This document shows, piece after piece, positions 53,602-62,144 of a stretch of 64,000 nucleotides of DNA. The notes beneath the pieces were generated by a model. That model saw nothing but the letters and a program-made list of their open reading frames with translations. It had not been told where the DNA came from and did no database searches. Location: the NCBI GenBank assembly GCA_031539345.1, contig JAVKMO010000017.1, positions 62,001 through 126,000 on the forward strand, written 5' to 3'. Made by a program: the position numbers and the translations under genes. Source of the stretch: JAVKMO01 sp031539345. GTDB taxonomy: Bacteria; Bacteroidota; Bacteroidia; Chitinophagales; Chitinophagaceae. Within the stretch, counting starts at the first letter, position 1; each line of letters opens with the position of its first letter.

Positions 53602-56436
53602 TTACCTACTCAAACTCATGCTGCGTTCTTTGTACAGTTCTCTAAAATGAGGGTCTTTGAGGTCTTTGATAAAATAAATTGACTCACCTGTGGATTTCAT
53701 TTCTGGACCAAGTTCTTTGCTGACGTTTGGAAATTTATGGAATGAAAAAACAGGCTCTTTAATGGCAAAGCCCTTGAGGTTCTTTTCAAATTTAAAATCT
53801 TTTAAGGTATGCGTGCCGAGCATAATTTTTGTGGCATAATTCAAATATGGAATTTGATATGCTTTAGCAATAAACGGCGTTGTTCGACTTGCACGTGGGT
53901 TGGCTTCTATCACATAAACGTCGTTGTTTTTTATTGCAAATTGAATGTTGATCAGCCCCTTGATTTGCAAACTTTTAGCAATTTTATGGGCGTATTCTTC
54001 CATCGTGCTAATAATCAGTGGCGTTAAATTAAACGGCGGCAAGACGGCATTGCTGTCGCCACTATGAATGCCAGCAGGTTCAATGTGTTCCATGACACCC
54101 ATTACATGAAAATTTTTTCCATCGTACAAAGCATCTATTTCGGCTTCTTGGCAGCGGTCTAAAAAATGGTCAATTAAAATTTTATTGCCTGGCAAATCAT
54201 TGAGTAAACTCACCACACTTTGTTCTAACTCTTCATTGTTAATGACAATGCGCATTCTTTGTCCACCCAAAACATAAGACGGACGAACCAAAACAGGATA
54301 CCCTACTTCGTTTGCAATGCGAATGGCGTCGTCTGCATTATAGGCTGTTCCATATCGTGGATAAGGAATGCCGAGTTCTTTGAGTAAGTCAGAAAACCGT
54401 CCTCTGTCTTCTGCAATATCCATGCTGTCAAAAGAAGTGCCAATAATTTTAATGCCTTTTTCGTGGAGGGTTTTTGCCATTTTTAAAGCCGTTTGTCCAC
54501 CAAGCTGAACGAGAACACCTTCGGGTTTTTCAAGGTCAATAATTTCTTGTACGTGTTCCCAATAGACGGGTTCAAAATAAAGTTTTTGGGCGATGTCAAA
54601 ATCTGTAGAAACCGTTTCGGGATTACAGTTAATCATAATTGCATCATAATTCACCTCTTTGGCTGCAAGCAATGCGTGAACGCAACAATAATCAAACTCT
54701 ATGCCTTGACCAATGCGATTGGGACCAGAACCAAGCACAATAATTTTTTTGTTTTTTGATGGTTTGCTTTCGTTGGAATATGCATTGATATTGCTTTCAA
54801 ACGTAGAATAAAAATAAGCCGTTTCTGCGTCAAATTCATTACTGCAAGTATCGACCATTTTATACACTCTCGTAACGCCTAATTTTTTTCTTTGTTCATA
54901 CACTTCTTCTGCACTACTGTCATTGACGAGTTGAGAAATTTGTTCATCAGAAAAACCATTTTGTTTAATCTTTAGCATGAATTCTTTATCGATGCTATTG
55001 ACGTTTTTATGCTTGGCAATGTCTTTTTCTATTTTTGCCAAATCTTGAATTTGATATAAAAACCAAGGGTCTATGCCTGTTGTTTTTGCAATTGTATTCA
55101 CCGTTACGCCGAGTGTCAGCAATTCTTTGATTTTAAAAATACGGTCGCTTTTGGGCGTTTTAATATACTGTAACAATTCGTCTTGATGCATTGAATTGTG
55201 TCCATAATATCCCAAGCCAATTCTGTCATTTTCTAAACTTTGGCATGCTTTTTGTATGGCTTCATTAAAGCTACGTCCAATGCCCATCACCTCTCCAACG
55301 CTTTTCATTTGCAAGCCGAGTGTGTCATCAGCACCTTTAAACTTATCAAAATTCCATCGAGGAATTTTCACAATTACATAATCTAAAGCGGGTTCAAAAT
55401 AAGCAGAAGTTGTTTTTGTAATTGGGTTTTGTAATTCGTCTAAAGTGTAACCAATTGCCAATTTGCTTGCAATTTTTGCAATAGGGTAGCCTGTCGCTTT
55501 TGATGCCAATGCCGAAGAGCGGCTTACACGAGGATTGATTTCTACGGCAATAATTTCTTCTGTTTCTGGGTTCATTGCAAATTGAACATTACAACCGCCA
55601 GCAAAATTTCCTAAGCCTCGCATCATGCGTATGGCATTGTTTCGCATATTTTGATAAGCACTGTCGCTCAACGTCATTGCTGGTGCAACGGTAATTGAGT
55701 CGCCAGTATGTACGCCCATTGGGTCTAAATTTTCTACCGTACAAATAATGACAACATTGTCGGCAGCGTCTCGCAATAATTCTAACTCAAATTCTTTCCA
55801 GCCCAAAACAGCTTTTTCCACCAACACTTCATGAATGGGAGAAGCCTTCAGCCCTCGGTCTAATAAAACGTCAAACTCTTCTTTGTGATGAACAAAAGCA
55901 CCACCAGCACCACCAAGCGTAAACGACGAACGAATCACCAAAGGGAAGCCAATTTTTTGTGCAATTTCTTTGCCTTCCAACATTGAATTAGCAACTTTTG
56001 AAGGGGCAACCTGAATGCCCAATTCGACCATGTATTGACGAAACAGTTCTCGGTCTTCGGCTTTGTTAATGGCTTTAATATCAACGCCAATCAGTTCAAC
56101 GTTGTATTGTTTCCATATTCCCAATTCATCAACTTCTTTGCACAAATTGAGTGCCGTTTGTCCGCCCATAGTTGGCAACACCGCATCGATTTTGTTTTCT
56201 TCTAAAATTTTTTCAATGCTTGATGGTGTAAGAGGCAACAAATAAATTTTGTCTGCCATCGACGGATCGGTCATTATCGTTGCCGGATTGGAATTGATAA
56301 GAACAACCTTTATTCCCTCTTCTTGTAAGCTACGAGCAGCTTGTGTTCCTGAATAATCAAATTCGCAGGCTTGTCCTATTACAATAGGCCCAGAACCAAT
56401 AATTAAAACTGATTTGATATTTGTATTACGTGGCAT
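53602..56436 (-). CDS. carB: Carbamoyl-phosphate synthase large subunit, without allosteric domain
   Basis: Makes carbamoyl phosphate from bicarbonate, ammonia and two ATP for pyrimidines and arginine. Two ATP-grasp halves are visible: VLIIGSGPIVIGQACEFDYSG at the N-terminus and KIIVLGSGPNRIGQGIEFDYC from about residue 560. Metal and ATP ligands are in EINPRVSRSSALASKATGYP and VIEANPRASRTTPFIAKAY. It ends FRELYKERSMSLSR at 944 aa; E. coli has 1073 because of a C-terminal MGS-like regulatory domain that is absent here. As far as I recall Bacteroidota CarB are commonly this short. carA is not in the window. Confidence 0.96.
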   Translation of the reverse strand: MPRNTNIKSVLIIGSGPIVIGQACEFDYSGTQAARSLQEEGIKVVLINSNPATIMTDPSMADKIYLLPLTPSSIEKILEENKIDAVLPTMGGQTALNLCKEVDELGIWKQYNVELIGVDIKAINKAEDRELFRQYMVELGIQVAPSKVANSMLEGKEIAQKIGFPLVIRSSFTLGGAGGAFVHHKEEFDVLLDRGLKASPIHEVLVEKAVLGWKEFELELLRDAADNVVIICTVENLDPMGVHTGDSITVAPAMTLSDSAYQNMRNNAIRMMRGLGNFAGGCNVQFAMNPETEEIIAVEINPRVSRSSALASKATGYPIAKIASKLAIGYTLDELQNPITKTTSAYFEPALDYVIVKIPRWNFDKFKGADDTLGLQMKSVGEVMGIGRSFNEAIQKACQSLENDRIGLGYYGHNSMHQDELLQYIKTPKSDRIFKIKELLTLGVTVNTIAKTTGIDPWFLYQIQDLAKIEKDIAKHKNVNSIDKEFMLKIKQNGFSDEQISQLVNDSSAEEVYEQRKKLGVTRVYKMVDTCSNEFDAETAYFYSTFESNINAYSNESKPSKNKKIIVLGSGPNRIGQGIEFDYCCVHALLAAKEVNYDAIMINCNPETVSTDFDIAQKLYFEPVYWEHVQEIIDLEKPEGVLVQLGGQTALKMAKTLHEKGIKIIGTSFDSMDIAEDRGRFSDLLKELGIPYPRYGTAYNADDAIRIANEVGYPVLVRPSYVLGGQRMRIVINNEELEQSVVSLLNDLPGNKILIDHFLDRCQEAEIDALYDGKNFHVMGVMEHIEPAGIHSGDSNAVLPPFNLTPLIISTMEEYAHKIAKSLQIKGLINIQFAIKNNDVYVIEANPRASRTTPFIAKAYQIPYLNYATKIMLGTHTLKDFKFEKNLKGFAIKEPVFSFHKFPNVSKELGPEMKSTGESIYFIKDLKDPHFRELYKERSMSLSR

Positions 56437-56518
56437 GACAGAAATATTTTTCGGTCGAACTTAACAGAAAAGCCAACTTTTTTTTGATAAGTTGTACGCA
56501 TCTTTTTAACGCCACTTT

Positions 56519-57523
56519 TTACCCATACAAGGAAAACAATTTGCTTAAAAATTCTTTCTTTAATGCTTCTTCTGTCATTGAGCTTGTGTTAATGCCAAGG
56601 GCTTTTAAATTATAGGCAGATAAAAGTAAAATCGTTTTTTCAAGTTCTTCGATAGAAAAATACTTGCTCGCTGCAGTATAATTTCTTACAGCATAAGGCG
56701 AAACGCCAAGCAAAGGAGCGAGTTCTATATCTCTTAATTGTTTGTTTTCTGTAGCAATTAAAACTTTGGAGAAAAATTTATACAGCACATTGTGCAACAA
56801 CATAAATGGGTTTTGTTTAGGATGTTCGATGAAGTGCTTCATAATTTCACTACATTTTTTTTTGTCCTTTTTGCCGAGTGCATCTTGCAATTCAAAGATG
56901 TTATACTCTTTGCTAATCCCCACAAATTCTTCAATGGCTTCTATGCTAATGTCTTTTTTGTTTTGATTGACGATGAGTTTTTGTAATTCATTGACAATCA
57001 TTTCTATGTCGTGATTCACTTGCTCTAACAATAAAAACAGGGCTTTTTCTTGAATCATAAATCCTCTTTCTGCCAAATAATTTTTTACCCAAACAAGCAA
57101 TTCCATTTCTTTTAAAGCAGGAAAAGCAACGTATTGTGTTTTTGTTTTTAATAGTGTGCCCAATGCAGTTTTTGTATCTAAAACTTTGTCTCTATAAACA
57201 ATAAAGAAAAGCGTTTGGGACAATGGTTTTTGCAGATAAGTTTCAAAGCGTTTAAGGTCTTTAAATAATTGGGCATCTTTTAATAACACCACTTTAAACG
57301 ACGAAAACATGGCAGGTGTTCTGCAGGCATTAAACACTTGTTCAAAGCTAGCGTCTTTGCCATAAAAAACAGAAAGATCAAATTGCTTTTCTGCTTCAGT
57401 CAATAATTCATGCTCAATATATTCAACGCATTGATTGACAAAAAATGTTTCTTCTCCACAAATACAATATGTAGGATGAAATTTTTTTTGTTTAAGGGTT
57501 TGAATGAATTGTTCTAATGACAT
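56519..57523 (-). CDS. holA: DNA polymerase III delta subunit
   Basis: Clamp-loader subunit that opens the beta sliding clamp. N-terminal region: FHPTYCICGEETFFVNQCVEYIEHELL, then FDLSVFYGKD, FSSFKVVLLKDAQLFKDL and LFFIVYRDKVLDTKTALG follow the delta-subunit pattern, with FLLLEQVNHDIEMIVNELQKL and the C-terminal helical domain including MLLHNVLYKFFSKV. There is no Walker A, correct for delta, which does not hydrolyse ATP. The 334 aa match the E. coli delta (343). It lies 82 bp upstream of carB on the same strand. Confidence 0.93.
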   Translation of the reverse strand: MSLEQFIQTLKQKKFHPTYCICGEETFFVNQCVEYIEHELLTEAEKQFDLSVFYGKDASFEQVFNACRTPAMFSSFKVVLLKDAQLFKDLKRFETYLQKPLSQTLFFIVYRDKVLDTKTALGTLLKTKTQYVAFPALKEMELLVWVKNYLAERGFMIQEKALFLLLEQVNHDIEMIVNELQKLIVNQNKKDISIEAIEEFVGISKEYNIFELQDALGKKDKKKCSEIMKHFIEHPKQNPFMLLHNVLYKFFSKVLIATENKQLRDIELAPLLGVSPYAVRNYTAASKYFSIEELEKTILLLSAYNLKALGINTSSMTEEALKKEFLSKLFSLYG

Positions 57524-57596
57524 AAAATTTTATAGCAAATAAAAGTTCGACAAACACAATACAAAAGTGTGATGAAAACAAACTCGTGGTTTACAA

Positions 57597-57797
57597 TTAA
57601 AGGATGTGTTTTTTGACACGATAAACGAGATAAAGAATAATAACAGCAACAATAACAATCATGTATAATACGCCAAAATTCATTCCACTTGCGGCTTGTG
57701 GACCAAGTTGTTGTGCCGTTTTTGTGCAGAGAGAACATTGAGAAAAAAGGCTTTGCACAGAAAATATTCCCAGAACAAAAAGAAAAAATAAGCGCAT
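57597..57797 (-). CDS. Small conserved membrane protein with CxxC motif
   Basis: The 66-aa peptide has a signal-like hydrophobic start (MRLFFLFVLGIFSVQSLFSQ), then CSLCTKTAQQLGPQAASGMN, and a second hydrophobic helix with a basic end (YRVKKHIL). CxxC followed by a membrane helix is a pattern I know from short Bacteroidota proteins with 'C-CxxC-...G-N-G-ILYL'. The cysteines probably bind a metal or form a disulfide. It lies between holA and obg on the same strand with 73 and 43 bp gaps. No function is known. Confidence 0.6.
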   Translation of the reverse strand: MRLFFLFVLGIFSVQSLFSQCSLCTKTAQQLGPQAASGMNFGVLYMIVIVAVIILYLVYRVKKHIL

Positions 57798-57819
57798 AAG
57801 GGTTAAATGATTTTAAAAG

Positions 57820-57847
57820 AAAAACAAATCGCAATAATCGTTATTGC
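57820..57847 (-). terminator. Possible terminator of obg (minus strand)
   Basis: GCAATAA (57831-57837) and TTATTGC (57841-57847) pair as a 7-bp hairpin with a 3-nt loop that overlaps the obg stop. The minus strand continues into GATTTGTTTTTCTTTT, a T-rich run. The stem is short, so the call is weak. Confidence 0.3.
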
Positions 57848-58830
57848 AATAATTGCCACAATTCGTCTTTAAGTTTGTCCAAGCCTTCATTTGTTACAGA
57901 CGAAAAAAATAAATGAGAAATTGTTTTGGGTAATTTTTTTACTGCTTTTTTTCTTTCTGGCTCTGACAATAATTCCGCCTTGCTAATACCCAACAACATT
58001 TTTTTATGCAACAAATCAGGATTAAATTGTTGCAATTCTTGATACAAAATTTTCCATGTTTTAGCAATGTCCTTTTCGTCGGCTGCAATTACAAAAAGTA
58101 AAACAGCATTGCGTTCAATATGCCTTAAAAATCTTAACCCAATGCCCTTCCCGTCTGCAGCACCTTCAATAATTCCTGGCAAATCTGCAATACAAAAAGA
58201 GTGTTTATGGCGGTGAGCAACAATCCCCAAATTGGGTGATAAAGTGGTAAAAGCGTAGTCTGCAATTTTGGGTTTTGCGGCCGTGATGGTTGCTAGTAAT
58301 GTTGATTTTCCTGCATTGGGAAAACCGACTAATCCAACATCAGCAAGAATTTTAAGTTCTAAAATTTTCCAACCTTCTGTTCCTTTTTCTCCGGGTTGTG
58401 CAAATTCTGGCGTTTGTAAAGTGGGCTTTCTAAAAAAAGCGTTCCCCTTCCCCCCTATACCGCCACGCAACCAAACGACCTCTTGTTTGTCTTCTAAAAT
58501 TTCGGCTTCTATATTGCCAGTTGCTTCGTCTCTTGCAATTGTGCCGAGTGGCACTTCAATAATTTCATCGATGCCATTCAAACCTGTGCAGTCATTTTTT
58601 AAGCCATTGCCGCCATCAACAGCAGTAATATTTTTTTTGTAACGCAAGTGCAACAGGGTCCACAAGTTTTTATTTCCGCGCAAAATAATATGTCCGCCAC
58701 GTCCACCGTTTCCGCCATCAGGGCCAGCCGTAGCATTATACTTTGTTCTTAAAAAATGTATGCTACCAGCACCGCCTTTCCCCGATTTTGCAAAAATTCT
58801 GATTTGATCTATAAAGTTTGATTTTTCCAT
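57841..58830 (-). CDS. obg: GTPase Obg
   Basis: Essential GTPase linked to 50S ribosome maturation and stress control. The Gly-rich Obg fold (residues 1-160) is plain: RIFAKSGKGGAGSIHFLRTK and GPDGGNGGRGGHIILRG, then LRGGIGGKGNAFF. The G domain begins VGLVGFPNAGKSTLLATIT (G1), with DLPGIIEGAADGKGIG (G3). It has 329 aa, ending directly after the G domain, so it lacks the long C-terminal extension of some Obg proteins. The start codon follows a TAACTTTG box by only 8 bp, suggesting a very short leader if that box is used. Confidence 0.95.
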   Translation of the reverse strand: MEKSNFIDQIRIFAKSGKGGAGSIHFLRTKYNATAGPDGGNGGRGGHIILRGNKNLWTLLHLRYKKNITAVDGGNGLKNDCTGLNGIDEIIEVPLGTIARDEATGNIEAEILEDKQEVVWLRGGIGGKGNAFFRKPTLQTPEFAQPGEKGTEGWKILELKILADVGLVGFPNAGKSTLLATITAAKPKIADYAFTTLSPNLGIVAHRHKHSFCIADLPGIIEGAADGKGIGLRFLRHIERNAVLLFVIAADEKDIAKTWKILYQELQQFNPDLLHKKMLLGISKAELLSEPERKKAVKKLPKTISHLFFSSVTNEGLDKLKDELWQLLQ

Positions 58831-58896
58831 AAGTACCCAAAGTTAAGGCATATTTTTTTGCATTAGAAAAAGAAGGAAAAGAAATTTAATAACAGA

Positions 58897-60156
58897 TTAT
58901 TTCAAATTTTCTAAATGCTGATTAGTAACCAGCACAACGCCAGACTCTGTAACAAAAAATCTTCTTTCATCGTCGGCTCTGTTTTGTCCAATTTGTGTGT
59001 TTGGCGGAACGACGCAACCTCGGTCAATAATGGCTTTTGAAATGGTGCATTTGCGACCAATTTCAACACGAGGCAAAAGAAGAGAATTGTCAATTGAGCT
59101 AAACGAATTGACGCGCACTTCGCTAAATAAAATGCTCCGATTGATAGCACTTCCAGAAATAATACAACCGCCAGAAACCAAAGAATCAACAGCAAACCCT
59201 TTTCGATTTGCGTCGCCATCATTGTAAATAAATTTTGCTGAAGGCAATTGAATTTGGTGTGTTAATACAGGCCATTCTTTGTCATACATATCAAATTCTG
59301 GCAAGGGCATTGTCAGGTTAATATTGGCATTCCAATAAGAATCAATTGTGCCAACATCTTTCCAATAATCTAAAGCGTCTGGAGAAGATTTAATACAGCT
59401 TTTTTCAAAAGGATGTGCATACGTAATGCCTTGTGCAACACAAGCAGGAATAATATCTTTTCCAAAATCATGGCTAGAAGAAGAATTGCTAATATCTTTT
59501 TGCAAAATGTCTAACAAGAATTTTTTATCAAAAACATAAATGCCCATGCTTGCCAAACAGATGGTGTCTGAGCCAGGAATGGTTGGTGGGTTTTGCGGCT
59601 TTTCTAAAAAATCTATAATTTTATAACTGTCGTCCACTTTCATTACGCCAAATTCTGTGGCATCTTTTTTAGGCACTTGAATACAAGCAACAGTACAACC
59701 AGAACCTTTTTCAATATGGTCTTGCACCATTTTTGCATAGTTCATTTTATAGATATGGTCGCCGGCAAGAACTACAAAATATTCGCACGGATATTCGGAT
59801 AAGATGCTAATGTTTTGAGCAATAGAATCTGCTGTTCCACGATACCACATTGTTTCATCAACCATTTGCGAGGCAGGAATAATTTCTAAAAACTCATTCA
59901 TGTCAGGCTTTAAAAAAGACCAGCCATTGTTTAAATGCCGAATCAAAGAATGGGCTTTGTATTGGGTGAAAATGGCGATTTTTTTAATGCCAGAGTTCAT
60001 GCAATTGGAAAGAGCAAAATCAATAATCCTAAATTTTCCGCCAAAATAAACGGCTGGTTTAGAGCGAATTTCTGTTAGTGGTCCCAAGCGAGAACCACGT
60101 CCACCCGCCATTACCAAGGCAACGGTTTTTTTTGCAATGCTGTTTAAGTCTGTCAT
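58897..60156 (-). CDS. glgC: Glucose-1-phosphate adenylyltransferase
   Basis: Makes ADP-glucose for glycogen. The N-terminal nucleotidyltransferase motif reads VALVMAGGRGSRLGPLTEIRSKPAVYFGG; the glucose-1-phosphate site is in NCMNSGIKKIAIFTQYKAHSL and FLEKPQNPPTIPG; the GTADSIAQN region is also typical. The C-terminal half is a left-handed beta helix (SVRVNSFSSIDNSLLLPRVEIG-type repeats), as in tetrameric ADPGlc pyrophosphorylases. It is 419 aa (E. coli 431). No other glycogen gene is in the window, so it stands alone. It is transcribed away from the tRNA. Confidence 0.95.
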   Translation of the reverse strand: MTDLNSIAKKTVALVMAGGRGSRLGPLTEIRSKPAVYFGGKFRIIDFALSNCMNSGIKKIAIFTQYKAHSLIRHLNNGWSFLKPDMNEFLEIIPASQMVDETMWYRGTADSIAQNISILSEYPCEYFVVLAGDHIYKMNYAKMVQDHIEKGSGCTVACIQVPKKDATEFGVMKVDDSYKIIDFLEKPQNPPTIPGSDTICLASMGIYVFDKKFLLDILQKDISNSSSSHDFGKDIIPACVAQGITYAHPFEKSCIKSSPDALDYWKDVGTIDSYWNANINLTMPLPEFDMYDKEWPVLTHQIQLPSAKFIYNDGDANRKGFAVDSLVSGGCIISGSAINRSILFSEVRVNSFSSIDNSLLLPRVEIGRKCTISKAIIDRGCVVPPNTQIGQNRADDERRFFVTESGVVLVTNQHLENLK

Positions 60157-60382
60157 AAGAATAGTTTTTAAAGCGTGTACAAAACAGATTATGTTTTACA
60201 ATCATGATGAATTTGTAAGGTAAGAATTTTTAATGATTTGAATAACACGAATTACACAAATAAAATAGTGGATTTATTCTAACCGTTTTTTTTGATATAA
60301 CAGACAAAAAAATGCGTCATCAAAAACAATCCAAAACAAAATAACGATGTACTAAATATTCGTTTATTTTTACGCCGTTCTT

Positions 60383-60459
60383 GGCCCCGTAGCTCAACTG
60401 AATAGAGCATCTGACTACGGATCAGAAGGTTTTAGGTTTGAATCCTAACGAGGTCACCA
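60383..60459 (+). tRNA. tRNA-Arg (anticodon ACG)
   Basis: Folds as a cloverleaf: acceptor GGCCCCG / CGAGGTC, D arm GCTC / GAGC, anticodon stem TCTGA / TCAGA with loop CTACGGA (anticodon ACG, reads CGN Arg after A34 editing), and T arm TTAGG / CCTAA. CCA is encoded at 60457-60459. Oddities are a C5-A68 mismatch, a G2-U71 wobble, and a T loop TTTGAAT with U56 instead of C56. The D loop has A at the usual G19, so the 19-56 tertiary pair is A-U instead of G-C. A terminator follows at once. Confidence 0.93.
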
Positions 60460-60486
60460 GCCACTCTTCGGAGTGGCTTTTTTATT
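60459..60486 (+). terminator. Strong rho-independent terminator after the tRNA
   Basis: AGCCACTC (60459-60466), UUCG loop (60467-60470), GAGTGGCT (60471-60478), then a run of six T. An 8-bp perfect stem capped by a stable UUCG tetraloop, directly after the CCA end. It also faces the 3' end of hemD on the other strand. Confidence 0.85.
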
Positions 60487-60487
60487 T

Positions 60488-61183
60488 TCATTCACAATTT
60501 GATGCGTTACATTGATGACGATGCAATCGCAATTGATGAATCATGGTTTGTGGTGTCGGAATTGGCGAAATAAGAATCGTATTGCCCAAGTTTTTATTTT
60601 GTACTCCGGTCGCAGTGCTTGTGCCAATACAAGAAATAATTTGTCTTTTTTCAAGTTGATGAGATGCAAAAAAACTTTCAACCCCAGAAGGACTATAAAA
60701 TAAAATTGCATCAAAAGAAGTCATGTCAACAACAACATCTTTTGCAATTGTGTCATACACTTCTAAACAATCGTATTGAATATGATGGTTGCTTAGTTTT
60801 GTTTCTAAAATTGTTAGTCGTTGTTTGCTACACACGTGTAGAATTTTTTTTGTTTGATGTTGAATGATTTTTTCTGCTAACGCCTTTGCGTTCAATGCAC
60901 TTTGCACTGTTGTAATGCCATAATTTTTTAAGGCGATTTGAGTTTGTTCACTAATACAAAAAACAGAAAGAGAAGAAGATATTTTATATCCTTGAGAAAA
61001 AAATTGAAACACCGCATTTTGACTTGTAAACACAATGCTGTCATAAATATTCAACTGCTGTGTAGAAAGAAAAAAAGACAAGGGTACGATTTGTGTAAAA
61101 GCGTGGCACACAATATTGATGTTGTATTGTGCCCCATATTGCAAAACGCTGTCATCTAAAATTTTTGTTGAAAGCACATTCAT
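60488..61183 (-). CDS. hemD: Uroporphyrinogen-III synthase
   Basis: Cyclises hydroxymethylbilane to uroporphyrinogen III, inverting ring D. The family is weakly conserved, but the two-domain layout is clear at 231 aa: YDSIVFTSQNAVFQFFSQGY (SPNG-like 'TSxNAV' motif in the first domain), CISEQTQIALKNYG, and AILFYSPSGVESFFASH with ISCIGTSTATGVQ, the second-domain signature. It lies 2 bp downstream of hemC on the same strand, which fixes the assignment. Its stop is just past the convergent tRNA terminator. Confidence 0.9.
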   Translation of the reverse strand: MNVLSTKILDDSVLQYGAQYNINIVCHAFTQIVPLSFFLSTQQLNIYDSIVFTSQNAVFQFFSQGYKISSSLSVFCISEQTQIALKNYGITTVQSALNAKALAEKIIQHQTKKILHVCSKQRLTILETKLSNHHIQYDCLEVYDTIAKDVVVDMTSFDAILFYSPSGVESFFASHQLEKRQIISCIGTSTATGVQNKNLGNTILISPIPTPQTMIHQLRLHRHQCNASNCE

Positions 61184-61185
61184 CT

Positions 61186-62106
61186 TTATTGCTTCTGGCT
61201 TTTTATTTTTTGTAACAATTGCATTACGCCACTTTGTTGTAAAAATTCTGTTGCAATATTTTTTCCAGCACCTTCTATTAAATCATAAGAAATTTTTCTT
61301 TGTATTTTATACGCTTCACGTCCATCAAAATCATGAATGGTGGCAATAAAATCAATGTGTGTATTTTCTGTCGTTGCTAAGGCCGCAATCGGCACAGAGC
61401 AGCCACCTTGAAGGGTGTTTAAAAAATCTCTCTCTATGCAAGAAAGAATCCACGTTTGTTGGTGATTGATTTGTTTACAAATGGCAATTGTTTTTGCGTC
61501 CCCCGCATTGCAAACAATACCGATTGTTCCTTGTGCAGGTGCAGGTGTCATCCAATCTAAAACAACATGTTCTATTGGCAATAACTTCATTCGGTCTAAG
61601 CCTGCTTGTGCAAAAATTACGCCGTCTATTTGTTCGTTTTCATTAAATTTTTTTAATCGTGTTTGCACATTGCCTCGAATAGAAACAATCTGATGATGAG
61701 GATATTTTTGTTTCCATTGGGCAGCTCTACGGAGAGAACTTGTGGCAATCGTTGCGACACTTGTTGAACTCAACACTTTTTCTTTTTGTTTAAAAAGTAA
61801 AACGTCATGTACAGCAGCCCGCTCTAAAACACTCCCTAAAATCAAGCCTTGTGCGAGTGTTGTGGGAACGTCTTTTAAAGAATGAACAGCGAGGTCGGCA
61901 CGTTGTTGTAACAATGCAAGGTCTAATTCTTTTGTGAACACGCCGCTAATGCCAAGTGCATACAAAGGTTGTGAGAGTTGCAAATCGCCAGAGCTTTCTA
62001 TGGGCAAAATGACGCTTGAAATGTTTTGTTGTGCAAGAAGCTGCTGCACTTGTTCGCTTTGCCAAAGTGCTAAGGGGCTGGTACGAGAGGCAATTTTAAG
62101 GGGCAT
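61186..62106 (-). CDS. hemC: Hydroxymethylbilane synthase (porphobilinogen deaminase)
   Basis: Polymerises four porphobilinogens on a dipyrromethane cofactor. The cofactor-attaching Cys236 is in LQGGCSVPIAAL. Other motifs: the start IASRTSPLALWQSEQVQQLL, ADLAVHSLKDVPTTL with the catalytic Asp region, and TSSLRRAAQWKQKYP with the Arg cluster; VLDWMTPAPAQGTIGI is the late active-site strand. 306 aa is normal (E. coli 313). It lies upstream of hemD; the preceding kinase ends 38 bp before it. Confidence 0.96.
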   Translation of the reverse strand: MPLKIASRTSPLALWQSEQVQQLLAQQNISSVILPIESSGDLQLSQPLYALGISGVFTKELDLALLQQRADLAVHSLKDVPTTLAQGLILGSVLERAAVHDVLLFKQKEKVLSSTSVATIATSSLRRAAQWKQKYPHHQIVSIRGNVQTRLKKFNENEQIDGVIFAQAGLDRMKLLPIEHVVLDWMTPAPAQGTIGIVCNAGDAKTIAICKQINHQQTWILSCIERDFLNTLQGGCSVPIAALATTENTHIDFIATIHDFDGREAYKIQRKISYDLIEGAGKNIATEFLQQSGVMQLLQKIKSQKQ

Positions 62107-62144
62107 ATTTGAGAATAAAAATGCGAATAAGAATTCAAATAAAT

